From the NCBI RefSeq assembly GCF_011516635.5, contig NZ_CP096256.1:391819-455818 (forward strand): DNA of 64,000 nucleotides, given 5' to 3'. Source of the stretch: Bradyrhizobium barranii subsp. apii. Its GTDB lineage: Bacteria > Pseudomonadota > Alphaproteobacteria > Rhizobiales > Xanthobacteraceae. This document shows positions 7,986 through 18,000 of this stretch, one piece after another. The notes under the pieces were generated by a model that was not told the DNA's origin, did not search any database, and was given only the letters and a program-made list of their open reading frames with translations. The translations under genes were made by a program, and so were the position numbers. The number at the start of each line of letters is the position of its first letter. Within the stretch, counting starts at the first letter, position 1.

Positions 7986-8738
7986 TCAAGAGACCGGTTG
8001 ATCTTGAGCGGGTTGCTTCTGCTTCCTGAGGCTCTCTCCTTTGAGTTCGATGCGGTAGGCATTGTGGACGAGGCGATCGAGAATCGCGTCGGCGATGGTG
8101 GGGTTGCCGATGATTTCGTACCAGCGATCGACGGGCAGCTGGCTGGTGACGATAATCGAGCGGGCTTCGTATCGATCCTCGACGATTTCGAGCAAATCAC
8201 GGCGCTGGTCGGCGTCGAGAGGTTCTGGTCCCCAGTCGTCCAGGATCAGCAGATCAAGTCGTGCGATCGCCCGCAGCATCTTGGTATAGCGGCCATCGGC
8301 GCGGCCGAGTGCGAGAGCGGCGAAGAGACGCGGCACACGATGGTAGGCAACTGAGAAGTCGTCTCGGCAAGCCTTGTTGCCGAGGGCACAAGCGAGCCAG
8401 CTCTTGCCGACGCCGCACGGCCCGGTAACAAGGAGATTATGTCGTGCCCGGATCCAGTCGCCAGCGGCGAGTTTTAGAAAGAGCGTGCGGTCGAGGCCGC
8501 GGATAGCGCGGTAATCGACATCCTCGACGCAGGCGGCATGACGCAGCTTGGCGGCTCGAGCTCTGCTTTCGAACCGCTTTTGCTGGCGCAGCGTTTTCTC
8601 GTGTTCCAGGAGCAACGCCAGCCATTCGGCGTGTTCGAGGCTGCGCGCTTCGGACTGGGCATCGAGGTCCTTGAAGCCTTTGGCCATACCGTGGAGACCA
8701 AGGCTATGCAGCAGGTCGAGGGTGGGATGGGTGAGCAT
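7986..8738 (-). CDS. istB: IS21 helper ATPase IstB (second IS21 type)
   Basis: About 250-aa DnaA/AAA-like ATPase that assembles on target DNA and activates IstA. Walker A is GPCGVGKSWLACALG and Walker B is LLILDDWGPEP, and the conserved SQLPVDRWYE follows. I chose the ATG at 8738 (MLTHPTLDLLHSLGL), the usual IstB N-terminus, with AAGGA about 12 nt upstream; an in-frame start at 8756 would add six residues. It follows istA directly, with the stop of istA just upstream. No damage is seen. Confidence 0.93.
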   Translation of the reverse strand: MLTHPTLDLLHSLGLHGMAKGFKDLDAQSEARSLEHAEWLALLLEHEKTLRQQKRFESRARAAKLRHAACVEDVDYRAIRGLDRTLFLKLAAGDWIRARHNLLVTGPCGVGKSWLACALGNKACRDDFSVAYHRVPRLFAALALGRADGRYTKMLRAIARLDLLILDDWGPEPLDADQRRDLLEIVEDRYEARSIIVTSQLPVDRWYEIIGNPTIADAILDRLVHNAYRIELKGESLRKQKQPAQDQPVS

Positions 8739-8752
8739 GCTGGATAATCCTT

Positions 8753-10288
8753 TCAATGGAAGTAACCGGGGCCGCGCAGATTGGGATGTTCGATGATCGC
8801 GTCCTCGGTATCGCGAGAACTGCGTTCGAGCTTGTTGGCGATGATGGAGGCGATGCTCTTGTAGGTCAGTGCGCTGACCGCGACCGCGCGGGCCGCGATC
8901 AGCTCGGCGCGTTCGGGATCAATATCCTTGAACAGCCGAAGCACGCCGAGACAGGTCCGGAATCCCTGTTCGGGATGAGGCCGATTGGCCAGGATGGCGA
9001 GAACGAGCCCCTCGGTGTTGGGCCCGATCGACCGCCCCCAGCGCCGGAATCGATCGGGAGTCCACTCGGCGTAACGCCGATGCGCACTGGGCATGTGATC
9101 GGGATCAGTGCCGTGCCGGCGGCCGCCATAACGGCGCTGGTGAGCAGCAACACGCAAACCCCGATGGAACAACTCGATGGTCCGGGTGGTGGCGCGAACG
9201 TCGACCTGCTCCCGGATCAGGCCGTGTGGAACTGAGTAGAAGAAGCCGTCGACCTCGACGTGATAATCGAGCGAGACGCGGGCCAGGAGCCATTCCGCGA
9301 ACTGATAGTCGGCATCCGGCAACGGCGCCAGGACAGGCATCTCGACGGTCTCGAACAATTGTCGGCGGCTGACGCCGATCCGGCGCATGACGTGGGCGTT
9401 GATGCGCTCCAGCGCGGCGGCGATTGCCGCATTCGCCTCAGCCAGCGAGAAGAAGGTCTGCCGGCGAAGCCGCCCGAGGATATAGGTCTGGGCAAAACGC
9501 ACTCCGGCTTCCACTTTTGCCTTATCCCGGGGCTTTCTTGGCCGTGCCGGAAGGATGCCAACGCCGTAATGGGACGCCATCATCCCGTAGCTGCGATTGA
9601 TTTCGGGGTCGTAGAACGACGCCCGGTGCACGCCGGACTTCAGATTGTCAGGGACGACGAGGCGTGGCACCCCGCCAAAGAACCGGAACATTCGGACATG
9701 AGCCTCGATCCAGTCCGGAAGTGTCTGCGTCCAGGTCGCCTCGGCGTAGGTGTAATTCGAGGCGCCAAGCACGGCGACGAAGATCTCCGCGTCGCGCACA
9801 ACCCCGGTTGCGCGATCAACGATCATGATCTTCTTGCCGGAGTAATCGACAAAGACCTTGTCGCCGGCCGGATGGTCCTGCCGCATCGTCGGAGACAGCC
9901 GCCGCTCGAATTCCCGGAATAAATCGCAGAACCGGCTGTAGCCATAACCTTCCGGATGGACCGCCCGGTACTCCTCCCACAGCACCATCAGATTGACGCC
10001 AGGCCGCTTCAGCTCACAGGCCAGCGAGGCCCAATCCGGCTCCCGGCGCCGGCGGAAGCCGCGCCTGACGCCGGCATGGGCAAACAGACGTTGTTCAAGA
10101 ACGGCGTCGGTCAGATCGCCCGCCAAAGGCCACGCCAGCCCGGCAGTCGAGGCACGCTTGAGATTGTCCTGGATCGTGCTGCGCGCCACCCCGAGCGTGC
10201 GCCCGATCTCCCGGGCGCTCACCCCATCACGGGCAAGCCGCAGCATCTGTCGTATCTGTCGCATGGTCAGTTCTCTCTTGGCCGGCAT
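8753..10288 (-). CDS. istA: IS21 transposase IstA (second IS21 type)
   Basis: A 511-aa transposase with an N-terminal helix-turn-helix (REIGRTLGVARSTIQ, about residues 22-40) and an integrase core: Asp in VFVDYSGKK, Asp in VVPDNLKSG and Glu in DKAKVEAGVRFAQ. The start at 10288 (MPAKRELTMRQIRQ) is preferred over an upstream in-frame start at 10378, because that stretch lies in the terminal repeats of the element and has no IstA-like sequence. It is intact, so this nested element may be mobile. Confidence 0.93.
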   Translation of the reverse strand: MPAKRELTMRQIRQMLRLARDGVSAREIGRTLGVARSTIQDNLKRASTAGLAWPLAGDLTDAVLEQRLFAHAGVRRGFRRRREPDWASLACELKRPGVNLMVLWEEYRAVHPEGYGYSRFCDLFREFERRLSPTMRQDHPAGDKVFVDYSGKKIMIVDRATGVVRDAEIFVAVLGASNYTYAEATWTQTLPDWIEAHVRMFRFFGGVPRLVVPDNLKSGVHRASFYDPEINRSYGMMASHYGVGILPARPRKPRDKAKVEAGVRFAQTYILGRLRRQTFFSLAEANAAIAAALERINAHVMRRIGVSRRQLFETVEMPVLAPLPDADYQFAEWLLARVSLDYHVEVDGFFYSVPHGLIREQVDVRATTRTIELFHRGLRVAAHQRRYGGRRHGTDPDHMPSAHRRYAEWTPDRFRRWGRSIGPNTEGLVLAILANRPHPEQGFRTCLGVLRLFKDIDPERAELIAARAVAVSALTYKSIASIIANKLERSSRDTEDAIIEHPNLRGPGYFH

Positions 10289-10483
10289 CCGCTTCCCCTC
10301 GTGGATCAACGAGGGACTTGATGCCTGAAGGACTGACCCAAACGAAAACGCCGACTTCCAAAACCCGGCCGGCTTCAAATCGGAATGCCGGCCGGTTTCA
10401 TTTCGGAATCGTGGCCGGCTTCAAATCGGAACGATGGCCGGCTTCAAGTCGGAATACCCGGCCGGAATAAATCGGAATCCGCA

Positions 10484-11646
10484 CCCTTGTTGGCCTCGAT
10501 CATACCGGCCGCGACCCATCGCAAGGCCATACCGGCATCCCGCCAGCGTTTAACGTTGCGCGTGACGCGGCGAATGGTGCCCATCATGTTCTCGGCGATA
10601 TTGGTACAGGCGAGCGATCGGCGAAGCTCCTTCGGCAACTTCAACCGGACGACAGTCAGGATTTCGTCGAGGCCTTCGAGGATACTGGCCGCAACGCCGG
10701 GCCATTGCTGGTCGAGTCGACGCGCGAGATTGCGGATCAATTTTTCAGCCTTGTCGGCGTCATCGAGCTCCCAGGCCTGGCGCAGCACCCGGCGGGTGGC
10801 CGCATGATGCTCTTTCGGCAGGCGTTCCATGATGTTGCGCGCCTTGTGGATCTGGCAGCGCTGGATCGCAGCGGCCGAACCGAAGGTGCGGCGGATCGCC
10901 TTCGACAACGCCTTCGCGCCGTCGGCGATGAACAGTCTTGGCACCGTCGGGTCGAGCCCGCGCGAGACCAGGTTGTCCAGCAGGGCCTGAACCGTTGCTG
11001 CATTCTCGGTCGCCCCTTCCACCAGCGCCAGCGGATGCTTGTTGCCTTCGCCGTCAACCCCGATCGCGGCCACCAGCACGAGATCGTCGTCGAGATGCAG
11101 CCCGTCGATTTGGACCACCAGAAGGTCGAGCGCGGACAGATCGGCAGCCATGAAGTCGGCCAGCCGCGCCGCCGACAGAGCCACGAACCTCCGCGAGGCC
11201 GCCGACTTCGAAATCCCCGATCCGGGCGGTGCCGGCACGTCACCCTCGGGCAGCCGGACGGCGCGGCCGAACCGGCGCGTCGACACATTGATCAGCATCA
11301 GGTTCATCGCCCAGCGACCGAGCCAGTCCTCCTGCGCCGCCGTTTCCCAGCTCGGGATCGTGACCTCGCGGCCGTCCATGCCCCGGACCCGCGGGCGATC
11401 GACCTCGATCTTGCCGCCGTGGAAACCGATCCGCCCCCGCGTTCGGCCCCAACGGTGCGCCCGCCGCGCCGCATCACGACCGTGGCGCGGCCCGCAGGCC
11501 GCTGTCACATCCGCCTCCATCATCGTGCCGAGCGCCTCGATTCCTGCCGCAAGGCAGAACCGATCGAAGCTCGCTCGCACTTCCGCAAATGATTTCTCCA
11601 CAGCCCCGGTCGCCGGCCAACCAGCCGGTGTGATATCTCTCGTCAT
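10484..11646 (-). pseudogene. IS256 transposase copy 2, N-terminal piece (interrupted by IS21)
   Basis: The first 387 codons, from MTRDITPAGW to MIEANKG, contain all three catalytic acids but lack the last 37 codons, which lie beyond the nested IS21 at 7740-7851. Read-through into the IS21 end adds about a dozen unrelated residues. Otherwise it is identical to the intact copies at 3641-4915 and 43268-44542. Confidence 0.92.
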
Positions 11647-11745
11647 GGCGTTGCTCTCCTTTGTGGAATCAGCACCCCGAGCCTACCGGCTCAAGGTGGG
11701 CAACGCCGACCTCTTCAGAAATTCAACAGAACCCGGGACATCCCC

Positions 11746-12088
11746 CTCAGCCTCGCCGCCTCCCATAGCTTCTCCCGGCGCAACGACAAAATCGCAAAGC
11801 CCCGCATTCAGTGTAACCTGGCAGGAATCCACTTAATTTCCGCGGGGCACTGTCCAAACAACCGGGGCCAGCTCTTTGTGCCGCTGCCCGAGTGGCCGCC
11901 CTCGAATTGGACAGCATAGCGGATGTCGACGCCGCTCAGTTCCCTGGCTATTCGAGGGCTATGCCTTCCACGCGCGCCGGTGCTGTGGGCCCCGCAATCC
12001 ACGTATTTGGTCCAACCTCAGGTGAGGCAACGCGTTGTCGCGTCTCAGTTGGTTCTCAAATTGTCGGTGCCGTGACGTCATCAGCTTC
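11746..12088. other. Gap between IS256 copy 2 and the NRPS-A stop codon
   Basis: I see no gene, tRNA or convincing terminator here. Short frames on both strands have no recognisable family. The S8 protease does not continue here, which shows that this flank was joined to copy 2 of the IS256 by rearrangement. It contains a short palindrome TGACGTCA just past the NRPS-A stop, of unknown meaning. Confidence 0.4.
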
Positions 12089-15000
12089 TCATTGCCGCCA
12101 ACCGCTGCCGTGTTGATCGAAGATTCTAGGGGGTGGATCAGTTGCTAAGGCCTTCGATAGAACAGCGGCCAGAACCCGACGATTTTCCCAAACGCTCATC
12201 AGTGTTAAATGATCACCGGGAATCGGCACGGCATGAATGGCCGCGACATCCAGGATCCGGTCCCAACCGCGCATAGGTGACCTCTGTTCTGTACGCATCG
12301 AAGCGTCGGCTCGCACACGCCGCCCCCCGGAAGGTTCGGCGGCATAAAATTGATGTATTTCCAATGGCAGGGCTGGAATTTCATATGACTGCAGCGCCTG
12401 GTGAAAGTGTGCGTACATCGAAGCCGTAGCGTAGAGTTCTTCGTCTACTATTATTGCGCCGATCTGCTGTGCCTTCTGAAGCAACTCAGTAATTGAGCAT
12501 TCCTTGGCAAGACGCTCCAAGAGTTGGAAGCGTTTATCATCTAGAGTATCGAGAGGCTCGAAAATCATTTCTAGCGCTATTTGCGCATCCGACATGTTCG
12601 ATGGAGTTGCGGAAAGGGTGACATCGATGAAAGCAACGAACGATACGGCGTCATCGATGCTCAGTAAGTGCTGGGCAATCGCATAAGCCAAGATTGCCCC
12701 CGAGGAATATCCAGCAAGACGGTAGGGGCCACGCGGCTGGGTTTTCTTCACGGCCAAAACGACTTGCGCGGCTATCGCTTCGAGCGTTGGCCGATCATTT
12801 TCGTTGAACGATGGCCATGGCAGAGCGTAGACAGGGCAGTCTATTTCCATATCCTTCACCAACGATAGGACGTATGAGCAATCTCCATAGCCTGTCGGAA
12901 CGTAGAATAGTGGTGATTGAGATCCGTTCGTCCGTACCGGCAGCACTCCAGCTGTGTGACGGAGGTGGTCCAAGTGAACTTTCGACGCAAGCAGCTTCAG
13001 GACCGGGGCCTGGAAAAGATCGGCAGCACCCAACATTAATCCTCGGTTTAGTGCTTGGCTGATCAGCTGCACCGCCAGCAGCGAGTGGCCACCGAGTTCG
13101 AAGAAGTTGTCGTGACGCCCGATGCGCTCGACACCGAGAAGCTCGGCCCAGATCCCGGCCAGCATCGTCTCGACCTCGCCGCGCGGCGCCTCATAGGCCG
13201 CCAGCGCATAGGCCGCATCGGCCGGCCCCGGCAGTGCCTTGCGGTCGAGCTTGCCGTTCACCGTCAGCGGCAGCGCCGCCAGCCGCACGAACGCCGCCGG
13301 CACCATGTAGTCCGGCAGCCGCGCGCTCAGATGCGCCCGCAGGGCGCCGGCAAGCCCGCCTCCATCGTCCTCGTCCGATCCTGCCTCGGACGCACACACC
13401 ACATAGGCCACCAGCCGCTTCTCGCCGGCGCCATCCTGCTGCGCCACCACCACCGCCTCGCGCACCCAGGCGTGCTCGCAAAGCCGTGCCGCGATCTCGC
13501 CCGGCTCGATCCGGAAGCCGCGGATCTTCACCTGCTCGTCGTTGCGGCCCAAAAACTCCAGATTGCCGTCCGGAAGATAACGCCCCAGGTCGCCGGTCCG
13601 GTACAGCCGGTCGCCGTCCACAAACGGGCTGGCGATGAACCGCTCCGCCGTCAGCTCCGGCCGGTTCAGATAGCCGCGCGCTACCCCCGCCCCGCCGATG
13701 TAAAGCTCACCCGCCGCTCCGAACGGAACCGGCGCACCATAAGCGTCCAGCAAGTACACCCGCGCGTTCGCGATCGGGCGACCGATCGGGATCGAGCTCA
13801 ACTTATCGACGGCCTCAGATATTGCGAATGTGGTACTTCCAACCGTCGCTTCTGTCGGACCGTAATGATTGATCAGACGCACGGTCGGAAAACGCTCTTG
13901 CCAAAACTGTATATCCGCCGGGATTAAGGCTTCGCCTCCAAGCATGAGCACTCGTGTTGGAGCTGGTCCTTTATAGCCGTCAAACCGATTGGTCAGCGTG
14001 CTTAAATGCGAAGGCGTCAGCTTAATCAGATCATAGGTCTGAGCCTGCCCGACGGCCGCACACCAATCTATTGGGAAAGCCTGGTTTAGAATGCGGAGCT
14101 GGGTACCGGCCAGCAGTGGACCGAACACGGTCGTAATGGTGCCGTCAAAGCTGAACGACAGCAGCATCGGCGAACCGTTCAACGCTCCTTCGTAATGGCT
14201 GCGATCCGACCAATACAAATAGTTCACCAAACTTCCATGCTCGACCATGACGCCCTTTGGTGTGCCGGTTGAGCCGGAGGTGTAGATGACATAGGCGAGA
14301 TGGCGTGAGGTGAGGCCGAGCGCGCGCGGGTCCGGATCGGTGGCCGGCAGCTCCGCCCAGGCCGGCGTCGCCGTCTCCAGATCCAGCACCGTCACGCCGG
14401 TGAGCCCGTCGCCGCCCAGCGCGGCGCGTCCGGCCGCATCGGCCAGCAGCAGCGGCGGCGCCGCATCCTCGAGCACCTGCCGCAGCCGCGCGCTGGGATA
14501 GGCCGGGTCCAGCGGCAGATAGGCCCCTCCCGCCTTGAGGATCGCCAAGACGCCCACCACCATCGCCGGGCTGCGCTCCAGGCAGATCGCCACCGGCAGG
14601 TCCGGCTTGACCCCGAAGGCGATCAGATGATGCGCCAGGCGGTTGGCCCGCGCATTGAGCTCGCCATAGCTCAACCGCTCGTCCGCGCAGACCACCGCCA
14701 CCGCCTCCGGCGCCTTTTGCACCTGCTGCTCGAACAGTTCGTGGATGCACCGCTGCGACGGATAGGCCGCCGCCGTCCGGTTCAGCTCCTCCAGCAGATA
14801 GCTGCGTTCAGCCGCCGGCAAGATGTCCAGCTCCCGCACCGGCCTGTCGGGAGCCTGCTCCAATGCATCTGCTAGCTGCTCGAGCGTGTGCTGCATGTAG
14901 CCGCAGACCCGATCCGCAGAGATTGGCTCCGCCACCTGCGCCGTCAGGCCGAGCGCCTCGCCAAAATCCTCCACCGATAGCGTCAACGGATAGTTGGTGC

Positions 15001-18000
15001 GCTCTTCCCCGCCCAGCCGTTCGATGCCGGCCAGGACATCATCCGTTCCTGAGCCGGACTTGGCCGCCGGCGTGTTGTGGCGGTAGTTCAGCAGCGCGCT
15101 GAACAGCGGCGCCGGCGCCGCAACGCCGCTGCAGCGTTGCGCCAGCGCCAGCGAGGCATGCTCATGCGCCAGCAGCTCGGAAAGCCGCGCATGCGTGGCC
15201 TGCACGCTCGCCTCGACACCGGCTCCGTCAAGGTCGAGCCGCACAGGCAGGGTGTTGATGAACAGGCCCATCGCACGGTCGGCGCCCGCACCCGCATGCA
15301 TGCGGCCGAACAGCACCGTGCCGAACACCGCCTGCTCTCGGCCGCTGCTCAGCGCCACCACTTGCCCCCAGGCCAGATGGCACAGGCTCGCAAGGCTCAC
15401 CCTGAGCCGCCGCGCCTGAGCGCGCAGTCGATCGTTGAGCGCCTGCGGAAGCATCCGATGCGCCTCGCCGATCCCGCTGCCGTCGCCATGCACCTCGCGA
15501 AGCCCGAACGGCAGCGTCGGCTCGTCGATGTCGCCCAGCATCTCCTGGAAGAACGCTTCATGCGCCTTGGCATCGATGCCAAGCCGCGCCTGCGCCACCA
15601 GATTGCGGAACGGCTGCGGTACAGCAAGCTCATGCCCGCGTCCCGCCAGCACGGCCCGCACCTCGGCATGCATCACTTCCAGCGTCGTGTGATCCCCTGT
15701 CAGATGATGCAGCAACTGCAGCAGCAGCCAGCGCCCGCTGCCCGGCTCGCGCGCGATCACGAAGCGCATCAAGGGCGCCCGGCCAAGATCGATGCGGTAC
15801 TGACGCGGATCGAACCGCCGCTTCAGCTGCTCGCGACCGGAACCGCCATTCTCGTCCAGTTCGACCTCGAGCACATCCAAGGCCGCCTTGCGCCACACCA
15901 CCTGCGCCGGGCTCGACAGGCCCTCCCAGACAAAGGCCGTGCGCAGAATGTCGTGGCGGTCCACCACCTCTTGAACCGCACCAAGATAGCCATCCAGCAG
16001 CCCACGCTTGGCAAACGCCATTTGACTGACCAGCAGATAGGGATCGCCCCGGCTGGCCAGAAGATGATGGAACAGAATGCCGTCCTGCAGCGGCGACAGG
16101 CCATAGATGTCCTGGATGTTGGCGACCCTGCCCGGCACCGTGGCGACGACCCGGTCGATCTCTTCCTGCGTCAGCTCGATCAGCGGCAGCATCCGCGGCG
16201 TGATCGCCGTGCTGTGCTCGTCGATCAGGTTGGCGGGCACCGCCACCTCGCGATGGCTGCCAAGGCTTGCGGCCAGATCGCAAAGCACCGGTCTGGCGAA
16301 CAGGGTGCGCACCTCCACCCCGAGCGACAGCCGCCGCAGCCGCTCCATCAGCTGCACCGCCAGCAGCGAGTGGCCACCGAGTTCGAAGAAGTTGTCGTGA
16401 CGCCCGATGCGCTCGACACCGAGAAGCTCGGCCCAGATCCCGGCCAGCATCGTCTCGACCTCGCCGCGCGGCGCCTCATAGGCCGCCAGCGCATAGGCCG
16501 CATCGGCCGGCCCCGGCAGTGCCTTGCGGTCGAGCTTGCCGTTCACCGTCAGCGGCAGCGCCGCCAACCGCACGAACGCCGCCGGCACCATGTAGTCCGG
16601 CAGCCGCGCGCTCAGATGCGCCCGCAGGGCGCCGGCAAGCCCGCCTCCATCGTCCTCGTCCGATCCTGCCTCGGACGCACATACCACATAGGCCACCAGC
16701 CGCTTCTCGCCGGCGCCATCCTGCTGCGCCACCACCACCGCCTCGCGCACCCAGGCGTGCTCGCAAAGCCGCGCCGCAATCTCGCCCGGCTCGATCCGGA
16801 AGCCGCGGATCTTCACCTGCTCGTCGTTGCGGCCCAAAAACTCCAGATTGCCGTCCGGAAGATAACGCCCCAGGTCGCCGGTCCGGTACAGCCGGTCGCC
16901 GTCCACAAACGGGCTGGCGATGAACCGCTCCGCCGTCAGCTCCGGACGGTTCAGATAGCCGCGCGCCACCCCTGCCCCGCCGATGTAAAGCTCACCCGCC
17001 GCTCCGAACGGAACCGGCGCACCATAAGCGTCCAGCAAGTACACCCGCGCGTTCGCGATCGGGCGACCGATCGGGACGTTTGTGGAGGTGGCGAGCCCGG
17101 TCGGAATGTCAAAGAAGACGCAGCCGACGACAGCTTCGGTCGGGCCATATTCATTCACCATCCTGGCCATAGGCTGGATGCTGCGCCACAACGAGACCGT
17201 TGAATGCGAAAGCGGTTCCCCGCCGATAATAAAAGTGTCGACCTGGCTTGACACCTTCTGTGCCAGCATCTGTTGCCCAAGGGCATCCAGATGGCTCGGC
17301 GTGATATTGACCAGCCCACATGCCGAGCCGATCCTTGTCTTTAGTCCTTCGACCTCATCTCCTTTCTTTAAAAGGGAAGCATGGTCACCATGAAGTAAAG
17401 GTGTAAACAGGCTGTTTATGGTTGAATCGAAGGCGAGTGATGAGGACACCATGGAAGAGGACCGGGGATCATAAACGTCGCAGGCCCAGGACAGATAGTT
17501 GACCAATCCCCGATGCTCGACCATGACGCCCTTTGGTGTGCCGGTTGAGCCGGAGGTGTAGATGACATAGGCGAGATGGCGTGAGGTGAGGCCGAGCGCG
17601 CGCGGGTCCGGATCGGTGGCCGGCAGCTCCGCCCAGGCCGGCGTCGCCGTCTCCAGATCCAGCACCGTCACGCCGGTGAGCCCGTCGCCGCCCAGCGCGG
17701 CGCGTCCGGCCGCATCGGCCAGCAGCAGCGGCGGCGCCGCATCCTCGAGCACCTGCCGCAGCCGCGCGCTGGGATAGGCCGGGTCCAGCGGCAGATAGGC
17801 CCCTCCCGCCTTGAGGATCGCCAAGACGCCCACCACCATCGCCGGGCTGCGCTCCAGGCAGATCGCCACCGGCAGGTCCGGCTTGACCCCGAAGGCGATC
17901 AGATGATGCGCCAGGCGGTTGGCCCGCGCATTGAGCTCGCCATAGCTCAACCGCTCGTCCGCGCAGACCACCGCCACCGCCTCCGGCGCCTTTTGCACCT

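Larger units (their letters stand above)
7859..10483 (-). mobile_element. IS21-family element of a second type, complete (2625 bp), nested in IS256
   Basis: The inverted ends TGCGGATTCCGA and TCGGAATCCGCA are bounded by the 7-bp duplication CCCTTGT. Inside each end are several spaced copies of a GCCGGC-TTCAAATCGGAA-like unit (three at 7870-7935, about five at 10370-10470), the multiple transposase-binding repeats expected for IS21. It carries istA and istB on the minus strand and differs from the IS21 at 48248. Confidence 0.93.
7685..11745 (-). mobile_element. IS256-family element, copy 2, interrupted by an IS21
   Basis: Ends GGGGATGTCCCG at 7685 and CGGGACATCCCC at 11745. After subtracting the IS21 (2625 bp) and one 7-bp duplication the length is 1429 bp, the same as copies 1 and 3. 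The flanking octamers (CCGACTCC and CTCAGCCT) do not match and the protease gene on the left does not continue on the right, so the flanks do not come from one simple insertion. Confidence 0.9.

Noticed and set aside
11990..12088. Rho-independent terminator after NRPS-A
   Set aside because: No GC-rich hairpin followed by T residues is visible; the TGACGTCA palindrome is too short.
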